Source: Pseudomonas alliivorans (GTDB taxonomy: Bacteria; Pseudomonadota; Gammaproteobacteria; Pseudomonadales; Pseudomonadaceae). Taken from it: a stretch of DNA of 64,000 bases. This document shows positions 37,343 to 48,340 of the stretch, one piece after another; position 1 is the first letter of the stretch; each line of letters starts with the position of its first letter. The stretch covers positions 62,001 through 126,000 of the forward strand of contig NZ_JAFFZW010000008.1 of NCBI RefSeq assembly GCF_017826695.1, in the 5' to 3' direction. The notes beneath the pieces were generated by a model. The model had not been told where the DNA came from. It searched no databases and saw only the letters and a program-made list of their open reading frames with translations. The position numbers and the translations under genes are program-made.

Positions 37343-38263
37343 ATGAACGCCAGGCACTTTCTCTCGATGATGGATTACACCCCAGACGAACTGCTGGGCT
37401 TGATCCGTCGTGGCGTAGAGCTCAAAGACCTGCGAAATCGCGGCGTGCTTTTTGAACCCCTGAAGAACCGGGTGCTGGGGATGATTTTTGAAAAATCCTC
37501 GACTCGTACCCGTCTTTCCTTCGAAGCCGGCATGATTCAGCTGGGCGGCCAGGCCATCTTTTTGTCCCATCGCGACACGCAACTGGGGCGTGGTGAGCCG
37601 ATTGCCGACAGTGCCAAGGTCATGTCGCGCATGCTCGACGCGGTCATGATCCGTACCTATGCCCACAGCAATCTGATCGAATTCGCTGCCAATTCCCGTG
37701 TGCCGGTAATCAACGGTTTGTCCGATGACCTGCATCCGTGCCAGTTGCTGGCCGACATGCAGACCTTCCTCGAGCATCGTGGCTCGATCAAGGGCAAGAC
37801 CGTGGCGTGGATCGGTGACGGCAACAACATGTGCAACAGTTATATAGAAGCGGCGATCCGGTTCGACTTCAATTTGCGCATCGCCTGCCCGCTGGGTTAC
37901 GAGCCGAATCCCGAGTTCATGGCGCTGGCCGGGGATCGCGTGACGATTGTTCGTGACCCGAAAGCAGCAGTCGAAGGCGCACACCTGGTGAGTACCGATG
38001 TCTGGACCTCCATGGGACAGGAAGAGGAAACGGCCAAGCGTATGGCCTTGTTCGCACCATTCCAGGTAACGCGCGCGCTGCTCGACCTTGCGGATAAGGA
38101 CGTGCTGTTCATGCACTGCCTGCCCGCACACCGGGGTGAAGAAATCAGCGTCGATCTGCTGGACGATCCACGCTCGGTCGCGTGGGATCAGGCGGAAAAC
38201 CGTTTGCACGCACAGAAAGCGCTGCTGGAATTCCTCGTCGCGCCGTCCTGTCAGCCGGCATGA
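37343..38263 (+). CDS. argF: ornithine carbamoyltransferase, anabolic
   Basis: 306 residues. The carbamoyl-phosphate site is [13 protein letters not shown] near residue 47, then HSNLIEFA with [11 protein letters not shown], the ornithine loop [13 protein letters not shown] and [12 protein letters not shown] near the end. It makes citrulline for arginine synthesis; argG lies 8 kb upstream. The sequence is of the anabolic type rather than catabolic ArcB. Its stop overlaps the start of an ABC ATPase gene by four bases. Confidence 0.96.
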   Translation: MNARHFLSMMDYTPDELLGLIRRGVELKDLRNRGVLFEPLKNRVLGMIFEKSSTRTRLSFEAGMIQLGGQAIFLSHRDTQLGRGEPIADSAKVMSRMLDAVMIRTYAHSNLIEFAANSRVPVINGLSDDLHPCQLLADMQTFLEHRGSIKGKTVAWIGDGNNMCNSYIEAAIRFDFNLRIACPLGYEPNPEFMALAGDRVTIVRDPKAAVEGAHLVSTDVWTSMGQEEETAKRMALFAPFQVTRALLDLADKDVLFMHCLPAHRGEEISVDLLDDPRSVAWDQAENRLHAQKALLEFLVAPSCQPA

Positions 38264-39336
38264 GTCAGGCCCTGCTGCTGAACCTGCGCAATCTGGCGTG
38301 CGGCTATGACAACCAGCGTGTGGTGCAGGACCTGAATCTGCACCTCAATGCAGGTGACATCGGCTGCCTGCTGGGCTCCTCAGGCTGCGGCAAGACGACG
38401 ACACTGCGTGCAATTGCCGGTTTCGAACCGATCCACGCCGGCGAGATCACGTTGGCGGGCGAAGTGATCTCGCGTCCAGGCTGGACGCTGGCACCGGAAA
38501 AGCGCCGGATCGGCATGGTGTTTCAGGACTATGCCCTGTTTCCGCACCTGAGCGTCGCTGACAATATCGCGTTCGGCATCCGCAAGCATCCGCGCCGTGA
38601 GCAGGTAACGGCTGAGTTGCTGGAACGGGTCAACCTCGCCGGGCTGGGCAAACGCTATCCGCACGCGTTGTCAGGCGGACAGCAGCAGCGGGTTGCGCTC
38701 GCCCGGGCTCTGGCACCGGAGCCGCGGTTGTTGCTGCTCGATGAGCCGTTTTCCAATCTGGATCGCGAGTTGCGCAGGCGCTTGAGTCACGAGGTGCGCG
38801 ACATCCTGAAGGCGCGCGGCACCAGTGCAATTCTGGTGACTCACGATCAGGAGGAAGCATTCGCGGTCAGCGATCAGGTCGGCGTTTTCAAGGAAGGCCG
38901 GCTGGAGCAGTGGGACACTCCCTACAACCTGTACCACGAGCCGCAGACGCCATTTGTCGCCAGCTTCATCGGCCAGGGGTATTTCATTCGCGGTCAGATG
39001 ATCGACCATGAATCGGTACAGACCGAACTGGGTGTGCTGCGCGGCAATCGGGCTTATCCGGGCGTCAGTGGGAGCGCGGTAGACGTGCTGTTGCGCCCCG
39101 ACGACATTGTTCATGCACCGCAAAGCGCGCTGAAAGCACGGGTCATCGGTCGAATCTTTCAGGGCGCTTCAACCCTGTATCGCCTGCAGTTGCCGACCGG
39201 CAGCCAGCTCGAGGCGATCTTTCCCAGCCACGCCGATCACATGACCGGCGAGCAGGTCGGCATTCAGGTCGCCGCCGATCATCTGGTTCTGTTTGCTGCC
39301 CCAGGCAGCGTCGCTGCACACGCGGTCAGCGGCTGA
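38260..39336 (+). CDS. orphan ABC transporter ATPase (FbpC/PotA-like)
   Basis: 358 residues. Walker [10 protein letters not shown], signature [15 protein letters not shown], Walker [13 protein letters not shown] and H-loop [13 protein letters not shown] are intact. A C-terminal TOBE-type regulatory domain follows (about 240-350, [15 protein letters not shown]). This combination is seen in ATPases for ferric iron, putrescine/spermidine or thiosulfate uptake. No permease or binding protein is encoded nearby. The ATG overlaps the argF stop, so it is translated with argF; the functional reason is unknown. A longer upstream start would overlap argF and is unlikely. Confidence 0.88.
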   Translation: MSQALLLNLRNLACGYDNQRVVQDLNLHLNAGDIGCLLGSSGCGKTTTLRAIAGFEPIHAGEITLAGEVISRPGWTLAPEKRRIGMVFQDYALFPHLSVADNIAFGIRKHPRREQVTAELLERVNLAGLGKRYPHALSGGQQQRVALARALAPEPRLLLLDEPFSNLDRELRRRLSHEVRDILKARGTSAILVTHDQEEAFAVSDQVGVFKEGRLEQWDTPYNLYHEPQTPFVASFIGQGYFIRGQMIDHESVQTELGVLRGNRAYPGVSGSAVDVLLRPDDIVHAPQSALKARVIGRIFQGASTLYRLQLPTGSQLEAIFPSHADHMTGEQVGIQVAADHLVLFAAPGSVAAHAVSG

Positions 39337-39345
39337 GTGGTCGAC

Positions 39346-39816
39346 TCATTCACGGCCGATAGCGGCGAAGGTCGCGCTGGTGTGAGCCGCCAGCACCTGC
39401 GCTGACAGCTCCACTTCCAGCCCTCTCCTGCCCGCGCTGACAAAAATGGTCTCCAAGGGCATGGCCGTTTCGTCGATGAACGTACGCAAGCGCTTTTTCT
39501 GACCCAAGGGACTGATGCCTCCCAACAGATAACCGGTCGAGCGCTGCGCCGCGGCCGGGTCGGCCATTTCGATCTTCTTGACGCCGGCAGCGTGAGCCAG
39601 CGCCTTCAGATCCAGTGTTCCGACGACCGGCACGACGGCGACCAGCAATTCGCCCTTTTCAGTACTGGCCAGCAGCGTCTTGAACACACGCGCAGGTTCC
39701 AGACCGAGCTTTTCTGCCGCCTCCAGGCCATACGATGCCGCCTTGGGATCGTGTTCATAACTGTGGATGCGGTGTTCGGCACGAACTTTTTTCAATAAAT
39801 CCAAGGCGGGGGTCAT
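39346..39816 (-). CDS. ybaK: Cys-tRNA(Pro)/Cys-tRNA(Cys) deacylase YbaK
   Basis: 156 residues, the normal YbaK length. The catalytic Lys is in ARVFKTLLAST, followed by VAVVPVVGTLDLKALA and GYLLGGISPLGQKK, the family hallmark. It hydrolyses Cys mischarged on tRNA-Pro, working with ProRS in trans. It is convergent with the ABC ATPase gene and divergent from glpF. Confidence 0.93.
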   Translation of the reverse strand: MTPALDLLKKVRAEHRIHSYEHDPKAASYGLEAAEKLGLEPARVFKTLLASTEKGELLVAVVPVVGTLDLKALAHAAGVKKIEMADPAAAQRSTGYLLGGISPLGQKKRLRTFIDETAMPLETIFVSAGRRGLEVELSAQVLAAHTSATFAAIGRE

Positions 39817-39926
39817 TCATCACTCCAGACAGATCAGGGTGAGCGCTACTTTAAGCCAAATAATCGGGAAGCGCCTTGATCCATAAAGGCTGCGGCCTTG
39901 ATGGCTATTTAAAACCATCAAGACTT

Positions 39927-39938
39927 TTCCTACAAAAC
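39927..39938 (+). promoter_or_regulatory. recurring motif TTCCTACAAAAC, copy 3
   Basis: Exact 12-mer in the 351-bp region between divergent ybaK and glpF, 111 bases from the ybaK start and 230 from glpF. Third identical intergenic copy in the window. The remainder of the gap holds a possible GlpR site and no gene. Confidence 0.45.
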
Positions 39939-40029
39939 ATGCAGAAACAAACTAAGACCTGGCCGTGATATTTTTCAGTGACCGTTCAGTTCCGACCTTT
40001 GACAGGGTTCTTTCTTGTCTATATTTTTT

Positions 40030-40052
40030 CGTTTGCGAATATTAACGAACGC
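40030..40052. promoter_or_regulatory. possible GlpR operator upstream of glpF
   Basis: GCGAATATTAACGAACGC contains a CGAAC half-site typical of GlpR operators, about 120 bases before glpF. The match is partial. Regulation is expected because glpR is the third gene of this cluster. Confidence 0.3.
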
Positions 40053-40167
40053 TGTTTTTCGGTATAACTCGCACCAGTGACCGTATTCCGAAGAATCCTG
40101 ACACGCCGCAATAACGAGCATCCGTGTCTGCATACGGTGCCGCGACAAAAACAAAAAAGAGGTATTC

Positions 40168-41034
40168 ATGACCATTGCAACCCGACAACCAACGCTTTCC
40201 GCACAATGTACTGCTGAATTCCTGGGCACAGCCCTGATGATTTTTTTCGGGACCGGATGCGTTGCAGCGCTCAAGGTCGCGGGTGCTTCTTTCGGACTTT
40301 GGGAAATCTGCATCATCTGGGGCATGGCCGTCAGCATGGGCATCTACCTGAGTGCAGGTATTTCCGGCGCACACCTCAACCCGGCCGTCAGCATCGCGCT
40401 GAGCATGTTTGCCGGTTTCGAAAAACGAAAACTGCCTTTTTATATCGCTTCCCAGATCGCCGGTGCGTTCTGCGGCGCGGGGCTTGTGTACCTTCTGTAC
40501 GTCAGCCTCTTTTTCGACTTCGAACATGCGCACCACATCATTCGTGGCACCGAACAGAGCCTTGAACTGGCATCGGTGTTCTCTACCTATCCGAACCCTG
40601 CCATTTCGGTTGGCCAGGCCTTTCTGGTCGAGATGGTCATCACCACCATTCTAATGGGCGTGATCATGGCGCTGGGCGACGACAACAACGGCCTGCCGCG
40701 TGGCGCGCTGGCTCCTCTGCTGATCGGTCTGCTGGTCGCGGTGATCGGCAGCGCCATGGGTCCGTTGACCGGCTTTGCCATGAATCCTGCACGTGACTTC
40801 GGCCCGAAAATGATGACGTTCATTGCCGGCTGGGGTGAGATAGCATTCACCGGCGGTCGTGACATACCTTATTTCCTGGTTCCGATTTTTGCGCCCATTC
40901 TGGGTGCCTGCCTCGGCGCCGCCGGCTACCGCGTGCTGATTGGGCGCCATCTGCCCGGCGCCGATCCCGCTGTAGACGAAAAAGAAAAGAAAGACACCAG
41001 CGCGATTCGCGGCAAGGCTCAAGCGTCATCTTGA
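40168..41034 (+). CDS. glpF: glycerol uptake facilitator
   Basis: 288 residues with six membrane helices and the two half-helix pore motifs, AHLNPAVSIALS and GFAMNPARDFGPK (the Asp after NPAR marks aquaglyceroporins). It lets glycerol diffuse through the inner membrane. First gene of glpF-glpK, 30 bases before glpK, with AAGAGG ahead of its ATG. Confidence 0.95.
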   Translation: MTIATRQPTLSAQCTAEFLGTALMIFFGTGCVAALKVAGASFGLWEICIIWGMAVSMGIYLSAGISGAHLNPAVSIALSMFAGFEKRKLPFYIASQIAGAFCGAGLVYLLYVSLFFDFEHAHHIIRGTEQSLELASVFSTYPNPAISVGQAFLVEMVITTILMGVIMALGDDNNGLPRGALAPLLIGLLVAVIGSAMGPLTGFAMNPARDFGPKMMTFIAGWGEIAFTGGRDIPYFLVPIFAPILGACLGAAGYRVLIGRHLPGADPAVDEKEKKDTSAIRGKAQASS

Positions 41035-41049
41035 ATTCCACCCCAATAA

Positions 41050-42570
<1,521 letters not shown>

Positions 42571-42668
42571 GCCTGACGGTCTGGCGAGGAGCAGGATTTC
42601 CGGCTGACAGAGCCCATGTCCCTGCGGCATGATGGGCGCCATTTGCAGTGGGCGCCCAAGGAAAAACA

Positions 42669-43424
42669 ATGAACCTGCCTCCCCGCCAACAACAGATCCT
42701 CGAACTGGTCCGTGATCGCGGCTACGTCAGCATCGATGAAATGGCGACGCTGTTCGTCGTGACCCCGCAAACCATCCGTCGAGACATCAACCAGCTTGCG
42801 GAAATGAACCTGCTGCGGCGCTACCACGGCGGCGCGGCCTATGACTCCAGCATCGAAAACACCGCCTACGCCATGCGAGCGGATCAGATGCGCGACGAAA
42901 AGCAGCGGATCGCTGAAGCCATCGCAGCGCAAATCCCCGACAACGCCTCGCTGTTCATCAATATCGGTACCACCACCGAATCCATCGCTCGCGCCCTGCT
43001 CAATCACAGCAACCTGAAAATCATCACCAACAACCTGCATGTTGCGTCAATCCTGAGCGCCAAGGATGACTTCGAGGTGCTGCTGGCGGGCGGTAATGTG
43101 CGTCGTGACGGCGGCGTGGTAGGCCAGGCCAGTGTCGACTTCATCTCGCAGTTCAAGGTCGACTTTGCCCTCGTCGGCATCAGCGGCATCGACGAAGACG
43201 GCAGCCTGCTGGATTTCGATTATCAGGAAGTCCGGGTGTCGCAGGCGATCATCGCCAATGCGCGCAAAGTGCTGCTGGCAGCTGACTCCAGCAAGTTCGG
43301 ACGCAACGCGATGGTCAGGCTGGGGCCGATCACTCTGATCGATTGTCTGGTCACTGATGAGCCACCTGTCCCTGCGCTGCAGCAGTTGCTGAACCAGCAC
43401 AAGATCCGGCTTGAGGTGGTTTGA
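42669..43424 (+). CDS. glpR: glycerol-3-phosphate regulon repressor
   Basis: 251 residues, DeoR family. The HTH is at 6-57 ([21 protein letters not shown]...[13 protein letters not shown]), and the DeoR effector-binding domain follows with [18 protein letters not shown] and [15 protein letters not shown]-type elements. It represses glycerol genes until glycerol-3-phosphate binds. ATG 42669 has AAGGAAAA upstream and is chosen over an earlier frame start. A likely operator lies before glpD. Confidence 0.94.
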   Translation: MNLPPRQQQILELVRDRGYVSIDEMATLFVVTPQTIRRDINQLAEMNLLRRYHGGAAYDSSIENTAYAMRADQMRDEKQRIAEAIAAQIPDNASLFINIGTTTESIARALLNHSNLKIITNNLHVASILSAKDDFEVLLAGGNVRRDGGVVGQASVDFISQFKVDFALVGISGIDEDGSLLDFDYQEVRVSQAIIANARKVLLAADSSKFGRNAMVRLGPITLIDCLVTDEPPVPALQQLLNQHKIRLEVV

Positions 43425-43493
43425 TCACCAAAACTGACCTGAATGTGCCGATGCCCTGTGCTCGGCGTTTATCCATAAGTCTGCCTCGACACA

Positions 43494-43540
43494 GGTTGTG
43501 CCCATCCTGCGTGGACATGCATCCCGTGACGCCCTGCGCC
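43494..43540. repeat. degenerate REP-type repeat
   Basis: 'ttgtgcccatcctgcgtgga' and then 'catgcatcccgtgacgccct' resemble the REP family seen at 6957-7000, with several substitutions. It lies in the 416-bp gap between glpR and glpD, whose second half holds the glpD promoter region; no gene is seen there. Confidence 0.5.
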
Positions 43541-43778
43541 ACATAGGCCGCAGACTTCAGATTCGGTGAGCCAAGCACATGGCTCAAGTCGCCTTTTCGC
43601 CTCTCGGCTGATTCGCAAGCCCTCTACCCTGCCGCTCGCAGCGACGCTCATCGATTCACGCGCCCTCGCTCATCCCGTCCTACAATGTTCATTTTTGTTC
43701 TTTTCTAAGTTCATCATCAGTAATTTCAATCAATAGTCGCTGGCGAGGGGATTTTTATTGAGCTATGATTTTCGAAAG

Positions 43779-43794
43779 TGAACATTAATGTTCA
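43779..43794. promoter_or_regulatory. GlpR-type operator before glpD
   Basis: TGAACATTAATGTTCA is a perfect 16-bp palindrome 47 bases before the glpD start. GlpR operators in enterobacteria are built from TGTTCG/CGAACA-type arms, and similar TGTTCA arms occur at 43684-43700. The upstream gene is glpR. Confidence 0.65.
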
Positions 43795-43840
43795 GATTCG
43801 CCTTTCGAGCACCGCTCAAGCACTCTTCAGGAGGCCAACA

Positions 43841-45382
43841 ATGCCCCAGACCCACGCGACATCCGCCGCCCCTCTTTCAGAGGTCTACGACATCGCCGTG
43901 ATCGGTGGTGGCATCAATGGCGTCGGCATTGCGGCAGACGCGTCCGGGCGCGGCCTGTCGGTGTTTCTGTGCGAGAAAGACGACCTTGCCAGCCATACCT
44001 CTTCTGCCAGCAGCAAGCTGATTCACGGTGGGCTGCGCTATCTGGAACACTATGAATTCCGTCTGGTGCGTGAGGCACTGGCTGAGCGTGAGGTGTTGCT
44101 GGCCAAGGCGCCGCATATTGTCAAGCCCATGCGCTTCGTGCTCCCACACCGTCCGCACCTGCGTCCGGCTTGGATGATTCGTGCCGGCATGTTCCTTTAC
44201 GATCACTTGGGCAAGCGTGAAAAGCTGCCTGCTTCGCGCACGATTCGTTTCGGCGCAGACAGCCCGCTTAATTCCAGCATCACCCGCGGTTTCGAATACT
44301 CCGATTGCTGGGTCGACGACGCCCGTCTGGTCGTACTCAATGCCATGTCAGCCCGTGAGAACGGTGCGCACATCCATACCCAGACACGTTGCGTCAGTGC
44401 CCGTCGCGTCAAGGGCCTGTGGCACCTGCATCTGGAACGCAGCGACGGCAGCCTGTTTTCAATTCATGCCAAGGCACTGGTCAATGCGGCCGGTCCATGG
44501 GTGGCCAAGTTCATTCGTGAAGACCTGAAGCTTGAGTCGGCGTACGGCATCCGCCTGATTCAAGGCAGCCATCTGATCGTGCCGAAGCTGTACGAAGGTG
44601 AACATGCGTTCATTCTGCAAAACGAAGACAAGCGCATCGTGTTCACCATCCCGTACATGGATCACTTCACTATTGTCGGCACGACCGACCGTGAGTATCA
44701 GGGCGATCCGAACAAGGTGGAAATCACCGACGGCGAGATGGACTACGTATTGAAAGTGGCCAATGACCACTTCAAGAAGCAACTGACCCGCGCCGATGTG
44801 CTGCACACCTACTCCGGTGTGCGCCCGCTGTGCAACGACGAATCCGACAACCCGTCTGCAATTACCCGTGACTACACCCTGTCGCTGTCCGGAGGTGCCG
44901 ACGAGGCGCCGATCCTGTCGGTGTTCGGCGGCAAGTTGACCACTTACCGCAAGCTCGCCGAATCGGCCATGGCGCAACTGGCACCGTTCTTCAAGCAGAT
45001 GAAGCCGAGCTGGACAGCCACGTCCGCGCTGCCGGGTGGCGAAGACATGACGACTCCGGAAGCGCTGGCCAGCGAACTGACCCGTCGTCACACCTGGCTG
45101 CCGGCTCCGATCGCCAAGCGTTGGGCAATCACCTACGGCAGCCGCAGCTGGCGCCTGCTGGAAGGTGTGCAGAATCTTGAAGGCATGGGTCAGCACCTGG
45201 GTGGCGGCTTGTACGCGCGTGAAGTTGATTACCTGTGCGATCAGGAATGGGCCACCAGCATCGATGACATCCTGTGGCGTCGTACCAAGCTGGGTCTGTT
45301 CACCACGCCTGAAGAACAGGCAGCCGTGAGCAGCTATCTGGAAACGGTTGCACGCAACAAGGCGGCGATTGAAGCGGCCTGA
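43841..45382 (+). CDS. glpD: aerobic glycerol-3-phosphate dehydrogenase
   Basis: 513 residues. The FAD-binding Rossmann motif is DIAVIGGGINGVGIAADASGRG near residue 20; HTSSASSKLIHGGLRYLEHYEFRLV and GSHLIVPKLYEGEHAFIL are further family hallmarks, as is VFGGKLTTYRKLAE. It oxidises glycerol-3-phosphate to DHAP at the inner membrane, passing electrons to the quinone pool. ATG 43841 has AGGAGG ahead and is preferred over an upstream frame start. Confidence 0.95.
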   Translation: MPQTHATSAAPLSEVYDIAVIGGGINGVGIAADASGRGLSVFLCEKDDLASHTSSASSKLIHGGLRYLEHYEFRLVREALAEREVLLAKAPHIVKPMRFVLPHRPHLRPAWMIRAGMFLYDHLGKREKLPASRTIRFGADSPLNSSITRGFEYSDCWVDDARLVVLNAMSARENGAHIHTQTRCVSARRVKGLWHLHLERSDGSLFSIHAKALVNAAGPWVAKFIREDLKLESAYGIRLIQGSHLIVPKLYEGEHAFILQNEDKRIVFTIPYMDHFTIVGTTDREYQGDPNKVEITDGEMDYVLKVANDHFKKQLTRADVLHTYSGVRPLCNDESDNPSAITRDYTLSLSGGADEAPILSVFGGKLTTYRKLAESAMAQLAPFFKQMKPSWTATSALPGGEDMTTPEALASELTRRHTWLPAPIAKRWAITYGSRSWRLLEGVQNLEGMGQHLGGGLYAREVDYLCDQEWATSIDDILWRRTKLGLFTTPEEQAAVSSYLETVARNKAAIEAA

Positions 45383-45618
45383 TCAGTCGCAACACCCGGT
45401 TCGCGCGACACCCCGTCAATCGGAGAGCCCTGTGTAAGGCGGCTATGGCTTCAGATTAGCCGCCTCCAGGCAAACAACCTGTAACCCACTGAAGACCTGG
45501 TTTTCTGTGAAAGGTATCAGCAGCTGCATACCGCATATCCGATGCCAGCAGTGCGCCTGCGATTGTACGTAACACCTTTCCAACCCCCACACACCTTCCC
45601 CCTCTCCCCCTCCACTCA

Positions 45619-45663
45619 TTCGGTTTTCCGAACAGCTGCCGCTGCCAGATTCGGCTTCCCGGA
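45619..45663. promoter_or_regulatory. pair of AauR binding sites
   Basis: TTCGGTTTTCCGAA (45619-45632) fits the AauR site TTCGG-N4-CCGAA exactly; TTCGGCTTCCCGGA (45650-45663) differs by one base. Centres are 31 bases apart, about three helical turns, and lie roughly 115 and 85 bases before the predicted -24/-12 promoter. The 500-bp gap 45383-45882 has no other feature. Confidence 0.8.
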
Positions 45664-45739
45664 CGAGCGCCTGCCGTTCAACACGCCTTAATCAGATAAA
45701 AACCTTTTAGTTTCAGTGAGTTGAAAATCCATAAAGGTT

Positions 45740-45755
45740 TGGCATGACTCATGCT
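45740..45755 (+). promoter_or_regulatory. sigma-54 promoter of aatJ
   Basis: TGGCATGACTCATGCT carries GG and GC at the invariant -24/-12 spacing of the sigma-54 consensus. It follows the AauR sites and precedes aatJ by about 130 bases. AauR is a sigma-54 activator, so the arrangement is coherent. Confidence 0.75.
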
Positions 45756-45882
45756 CTACACCTTGCATCGACTGCTTCGACATTAGCGTGTGTCTACCCA
45801 GGACGCCGTTGAAGCCATCGTCAAAGAAGTGGATGTCCCTCAAGGCGTCCTATCAATAAAAAATGAAATCGAGGATTCATCG

Positions 45883-46815
45883 ATGCGCATCGTTCCCCAT
45901 CTGCTGGGCGCAGCAATCGCTGCCGCTCTGATCAGCACTCCGGTTTTCGCCGCTGAATTGACAGGCACTCTGAAGAAAATCAAAGAGTCCGGCACCATCA
46001 CGCTCGGCCACCGTGACGCATCCATCCCGTTCTCCTACATTGCTGACGCCTCGGGCGTGCCGATGGGCTACTCCCACGACATTCAGCTGAAAATCGTTGA
46101 AGGCATCAAGAAAGAACTGGACATGCCTGACCTGAAGGTCAAGTACAACCTGGTGACCTCCCAGACCCGTATTCCACTGGTCCAGAACGGCACCGTTGAC
46201 GTGGAATGTGGCTCGACCACCAACAACGTCGAGCGTCAGCAGCAGGTTGATTTCTCGGTCGGCATCTTCGAAGTCGGTACCCGTCTGCTGTCCAAGAAAG
46301 ATTCCAGCTACAAGGACTTCGACGACCTGAAAGGCAAGAACGTCGTGACCACCGCCGGGACAACGTCCGAGCGCATTCTGAAGGCCATGAACGCCGACAA
46401 GCAGATGGGCATGAACGTTATCTCCGCCAAGGACCACGGTGAGTCCTTCCAGATGCTGGAATCGGGCCGCGCCGTCGCGTTCATGATGGACGACGCCCTG
46501 CTGGCAGGCGAAATGGCCAAGGCCAAGAAGCCGGATGACTGGGCCGTCACCGGTACCGCACAGTCCTACGAAATCTACGGCTGCATGGTTCGTAAAGGCG
46601 ATGCACCGTTCAAGAAAGCCGTGGACGACGCCATCGTTGCAACCTACAAGTCGGGCGAGATCAACACGATCTACAACAAATGGTTCCAGTCCCCGGTCCC
46701 GCCAAAAGGCCTGAACCTTGAGTTCCCGATGAGCGAAAAAATCAAAGAGCTGATCAAGAATCCGACCGACCAGGCGGCCGAACCCGCCAAAGCCCTCGAA
46801 GAAAAGAAAGCCTGA
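45883..46815 (+). CDS. aatJ: glutamate/aspartate ABC transporter, periplasmic binding protein AatJ
   Basis: 310 residues with a Sec signal peptide (MRIVPHLLGAAIAAALISTPVFA) and the GltI-type SBP: ESGTITLGHRDASIPFSYIAD, IPLVQNGTVDVECGSTTNN and ESGRAVAFMMDDALLAG. The Cys pair C108/C183-region resembles GltI. It captures aspartate and glutamate in the periplasm. ATG 45883 has GAGGA upstream; a longer frame from 45790 lacks one. First gene of aatJQMP, controlled from the sigma-54 promoter upstream. In P. syringae this locus has been linked to recognition of plant acidic amino acids and T3SS induction. Confidence 0.93.
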   Translation: MRIVPHLLGAAIAAALISTPVFAAELTGTLKKIKESGTITLGHRDASIPFSYIADASGVPMGYSHDIQLKIVEGIKKELDMPDLKVKYNLVTSQTRIPLVQNGTVDVECGSTTNNVERQQQVDFSVGIFEVGTRLLSKKDSSYKDFDDLKGKNVVTTAGTTSERILKAMNADKQMGMNVISAKDHGESFQMLESGRAVAFMMDDALLAGEMAKAKKPDDWAVTGTAQSYEIYGCMVRKGDAPFKKAVDDAIVATYKSGEINTIYNKWFQSPVPPKGLNLEFPMSEKIKELIKNPTDQAAEPAKALEEKKA

Positions 46816-46928
46816 GCAATCGGTTCAGCCTCGCTGAACTGACTGCACCCCGAGCGGGCTGAATCTCCCGCTCGGGAACCGACACTGCGTGCATCTCGAT
46901 AGCAATAGAACAAGAGGGGGAGACCCTG

Positions 46929-47675
46929 ATGAATTACAACTGGGACTGGGGCGTGTTCTTCAAGTCCACCGGCGTCGGCAGCGAGACCTATCTGGACTGG
47001 TTCATATCCGGTCTGGGCTGGACTATCGCCATTGCAGTCGTCGCCTGGATCATCGCCTTGATACTGGGTTCGATACTGGGTGTCATGCGCACCGTACCGA
47101 GCCGTCTGGTGTCAGGCATTGCCACGACTTACGTGGAAATCTTCCGCAATGTGCCACTGCTGGTGCAACTGTTCATCTGGTACTTCCTGGTACCTGATCT
47201 GCTGCCTGCAGACCTGCAGGAGTGGTACAAGCAAGACCTCAACCCGACGACTTCGGCGTTTCTGAGCGTCGTCGTGTGCCTGGGTCTGTTCACCGCCGCA
47301 CGGGTCTGCGAACAGGTCCGCACCGGTATCCAGGCGCTGCCCAAAGGCCAGGAATCGGCCGCTCGCGCCATGGGCTTCAAGCTGCCACAGATCTACTGGA
47401 ACGTGCTGCTGCCTCAAGCCTACCGCATCATCATTCCGCCGCTTACCTCCGAATTTCTGAACGTGTTCAAGAACTCTTCGGTGGCCTCGCTGATCGGCCT
47501 GATGGAACTGCTCGCGCAGACCAAGCAGACCGCCGAGTTTTCCGCGAACCTGTTCGAAGCCTTCACGCTGGCCACCCTCATCTACTTCACGCTGAACATG
47601 AGCCTGATGCTGCTGATGCGTGTGATCGAGAAGAAAGTCGCCGTGCCCGGCCTGATTTCCGTGGGAGGTAAATAA
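46929..47675 (+). CDS. aatQ: glutamate/aspartate ABC transporter permease AatQ
   Basis: 248 residues, five to six membrane helices. It carries the PAAT features FRNVPLLVQLFIWYF and the EAA loop ESAARAMGFKLPQIYWNVLLPQAYRIIIPP. It forms the inner-membrane channel with AatM. GGGGGAG lies ahead of the ATG. The stop overlaps the aatM start by one base. Confidence 0.93.
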   Translation: MNYNWDWGVFFKSTGVGSETYLDWFISGLGWTIAIAVVAWIIALILGSILGVMRTVPSRLVSGIATTYVEIFRNVPLLVQLFIWYFLVPDLLPADLQEWYKQDLNPTTSAFLSVVVCLGLFTAARVCEQVRTGIQALPKGQESAARAMGFKLPQIYWNVLLPQAYRIIIPPLTSEFLNVFKNSSVASLIGLMELLAQTKQTAEFSANLFEAFTLATLIYFTLNMSLMLLMRVIEKKVAVPGLISVGGK

Positions 47676-48340
47676 TGGACTTCACTGGAATCGTTCCCGC
47701 CCTCCCCGGCCTGTGGAATGGCATGGTCATGACCCTGAAGCTGATGGCGATGGGTGTGGTCGGCGGTCTGTTGCTCGGCACCGTGCTGGCGTTGATGCGA
47801 CTGTCTTCGAACAAGCTGCTGGCCAACGTCGCTGGCGCTTACGTGAACTATTTTCGCTCCATCCCGCTGCTGCTGGTGATCACCTGGTTCTATCTGGCCG
47901 TGCCGTTCGTGCTGCGCTGGATCACCGGTGAAGACACACCGATCGGTGCGTTCACCTCCTGCGTCGTGGCCTTCATGATGTTCGAAGCGGCCTACTTCTG
48001 CGAAATCGTACGTGCCGGTGTGCAGTCGATTTCCAAGGGGCAGATGGGCGCGGCCCAGGCGCTGGGCATGAACTATGGCCAGATGATGCGCCTGATCATC
48101 CTGCCTCAGGCGTTTCGCAAGATGACGCCTCTGCTGCTGCAACAGAGCATCATTCTGTTTCAGGACACCTCTCTGGTTTACACCGTCGGCCTCGTGGACT
48201 TCCTCAACGCCTCGCGGGCCAGCGGCGACATCATCGGTCGCGCCAACGAGTTCCTGATCATTGCCGGTCTGGTGTATTTCACGATCAGCTTTGCCGCCTC
48301 GTTGCTGGTGAAGCGTTTGCAAAAAAGGTTCGCCGTATGA
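47675..48340 (+). CDS. aatM: glutamate/aspartate ABC transporter permease AatM
   Basis: 221 residues with the usual permease helices ([35 protein letters not shown]) and the EAA loop [26 protein letters not shown]. Second channel subunit. Starts within the aatQ stop and overlaps aatP by four bases (ATGA), so the operon is tightly coupled. Confidence 0.93.
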   Translation: MDFTGIVPALPGLWNGMVMTLKLMAMGVVGGLLLGTVLALMRLSSNKLLANVAGAYVNYFRSIPLLLVITWFYLAVPFVLRWITGEDTPIGAFTSCVVAFMMFEAAYFCEIVRAGVQSISKGQMGAAQALGMNYGQMMRLIILPQAFRKMTPLLLQQSIILFQDTSLVYTVGLVDFLNASRASGDIIGRANEFLIIAGLVYFTISFAASLLVKRLQKRFAV

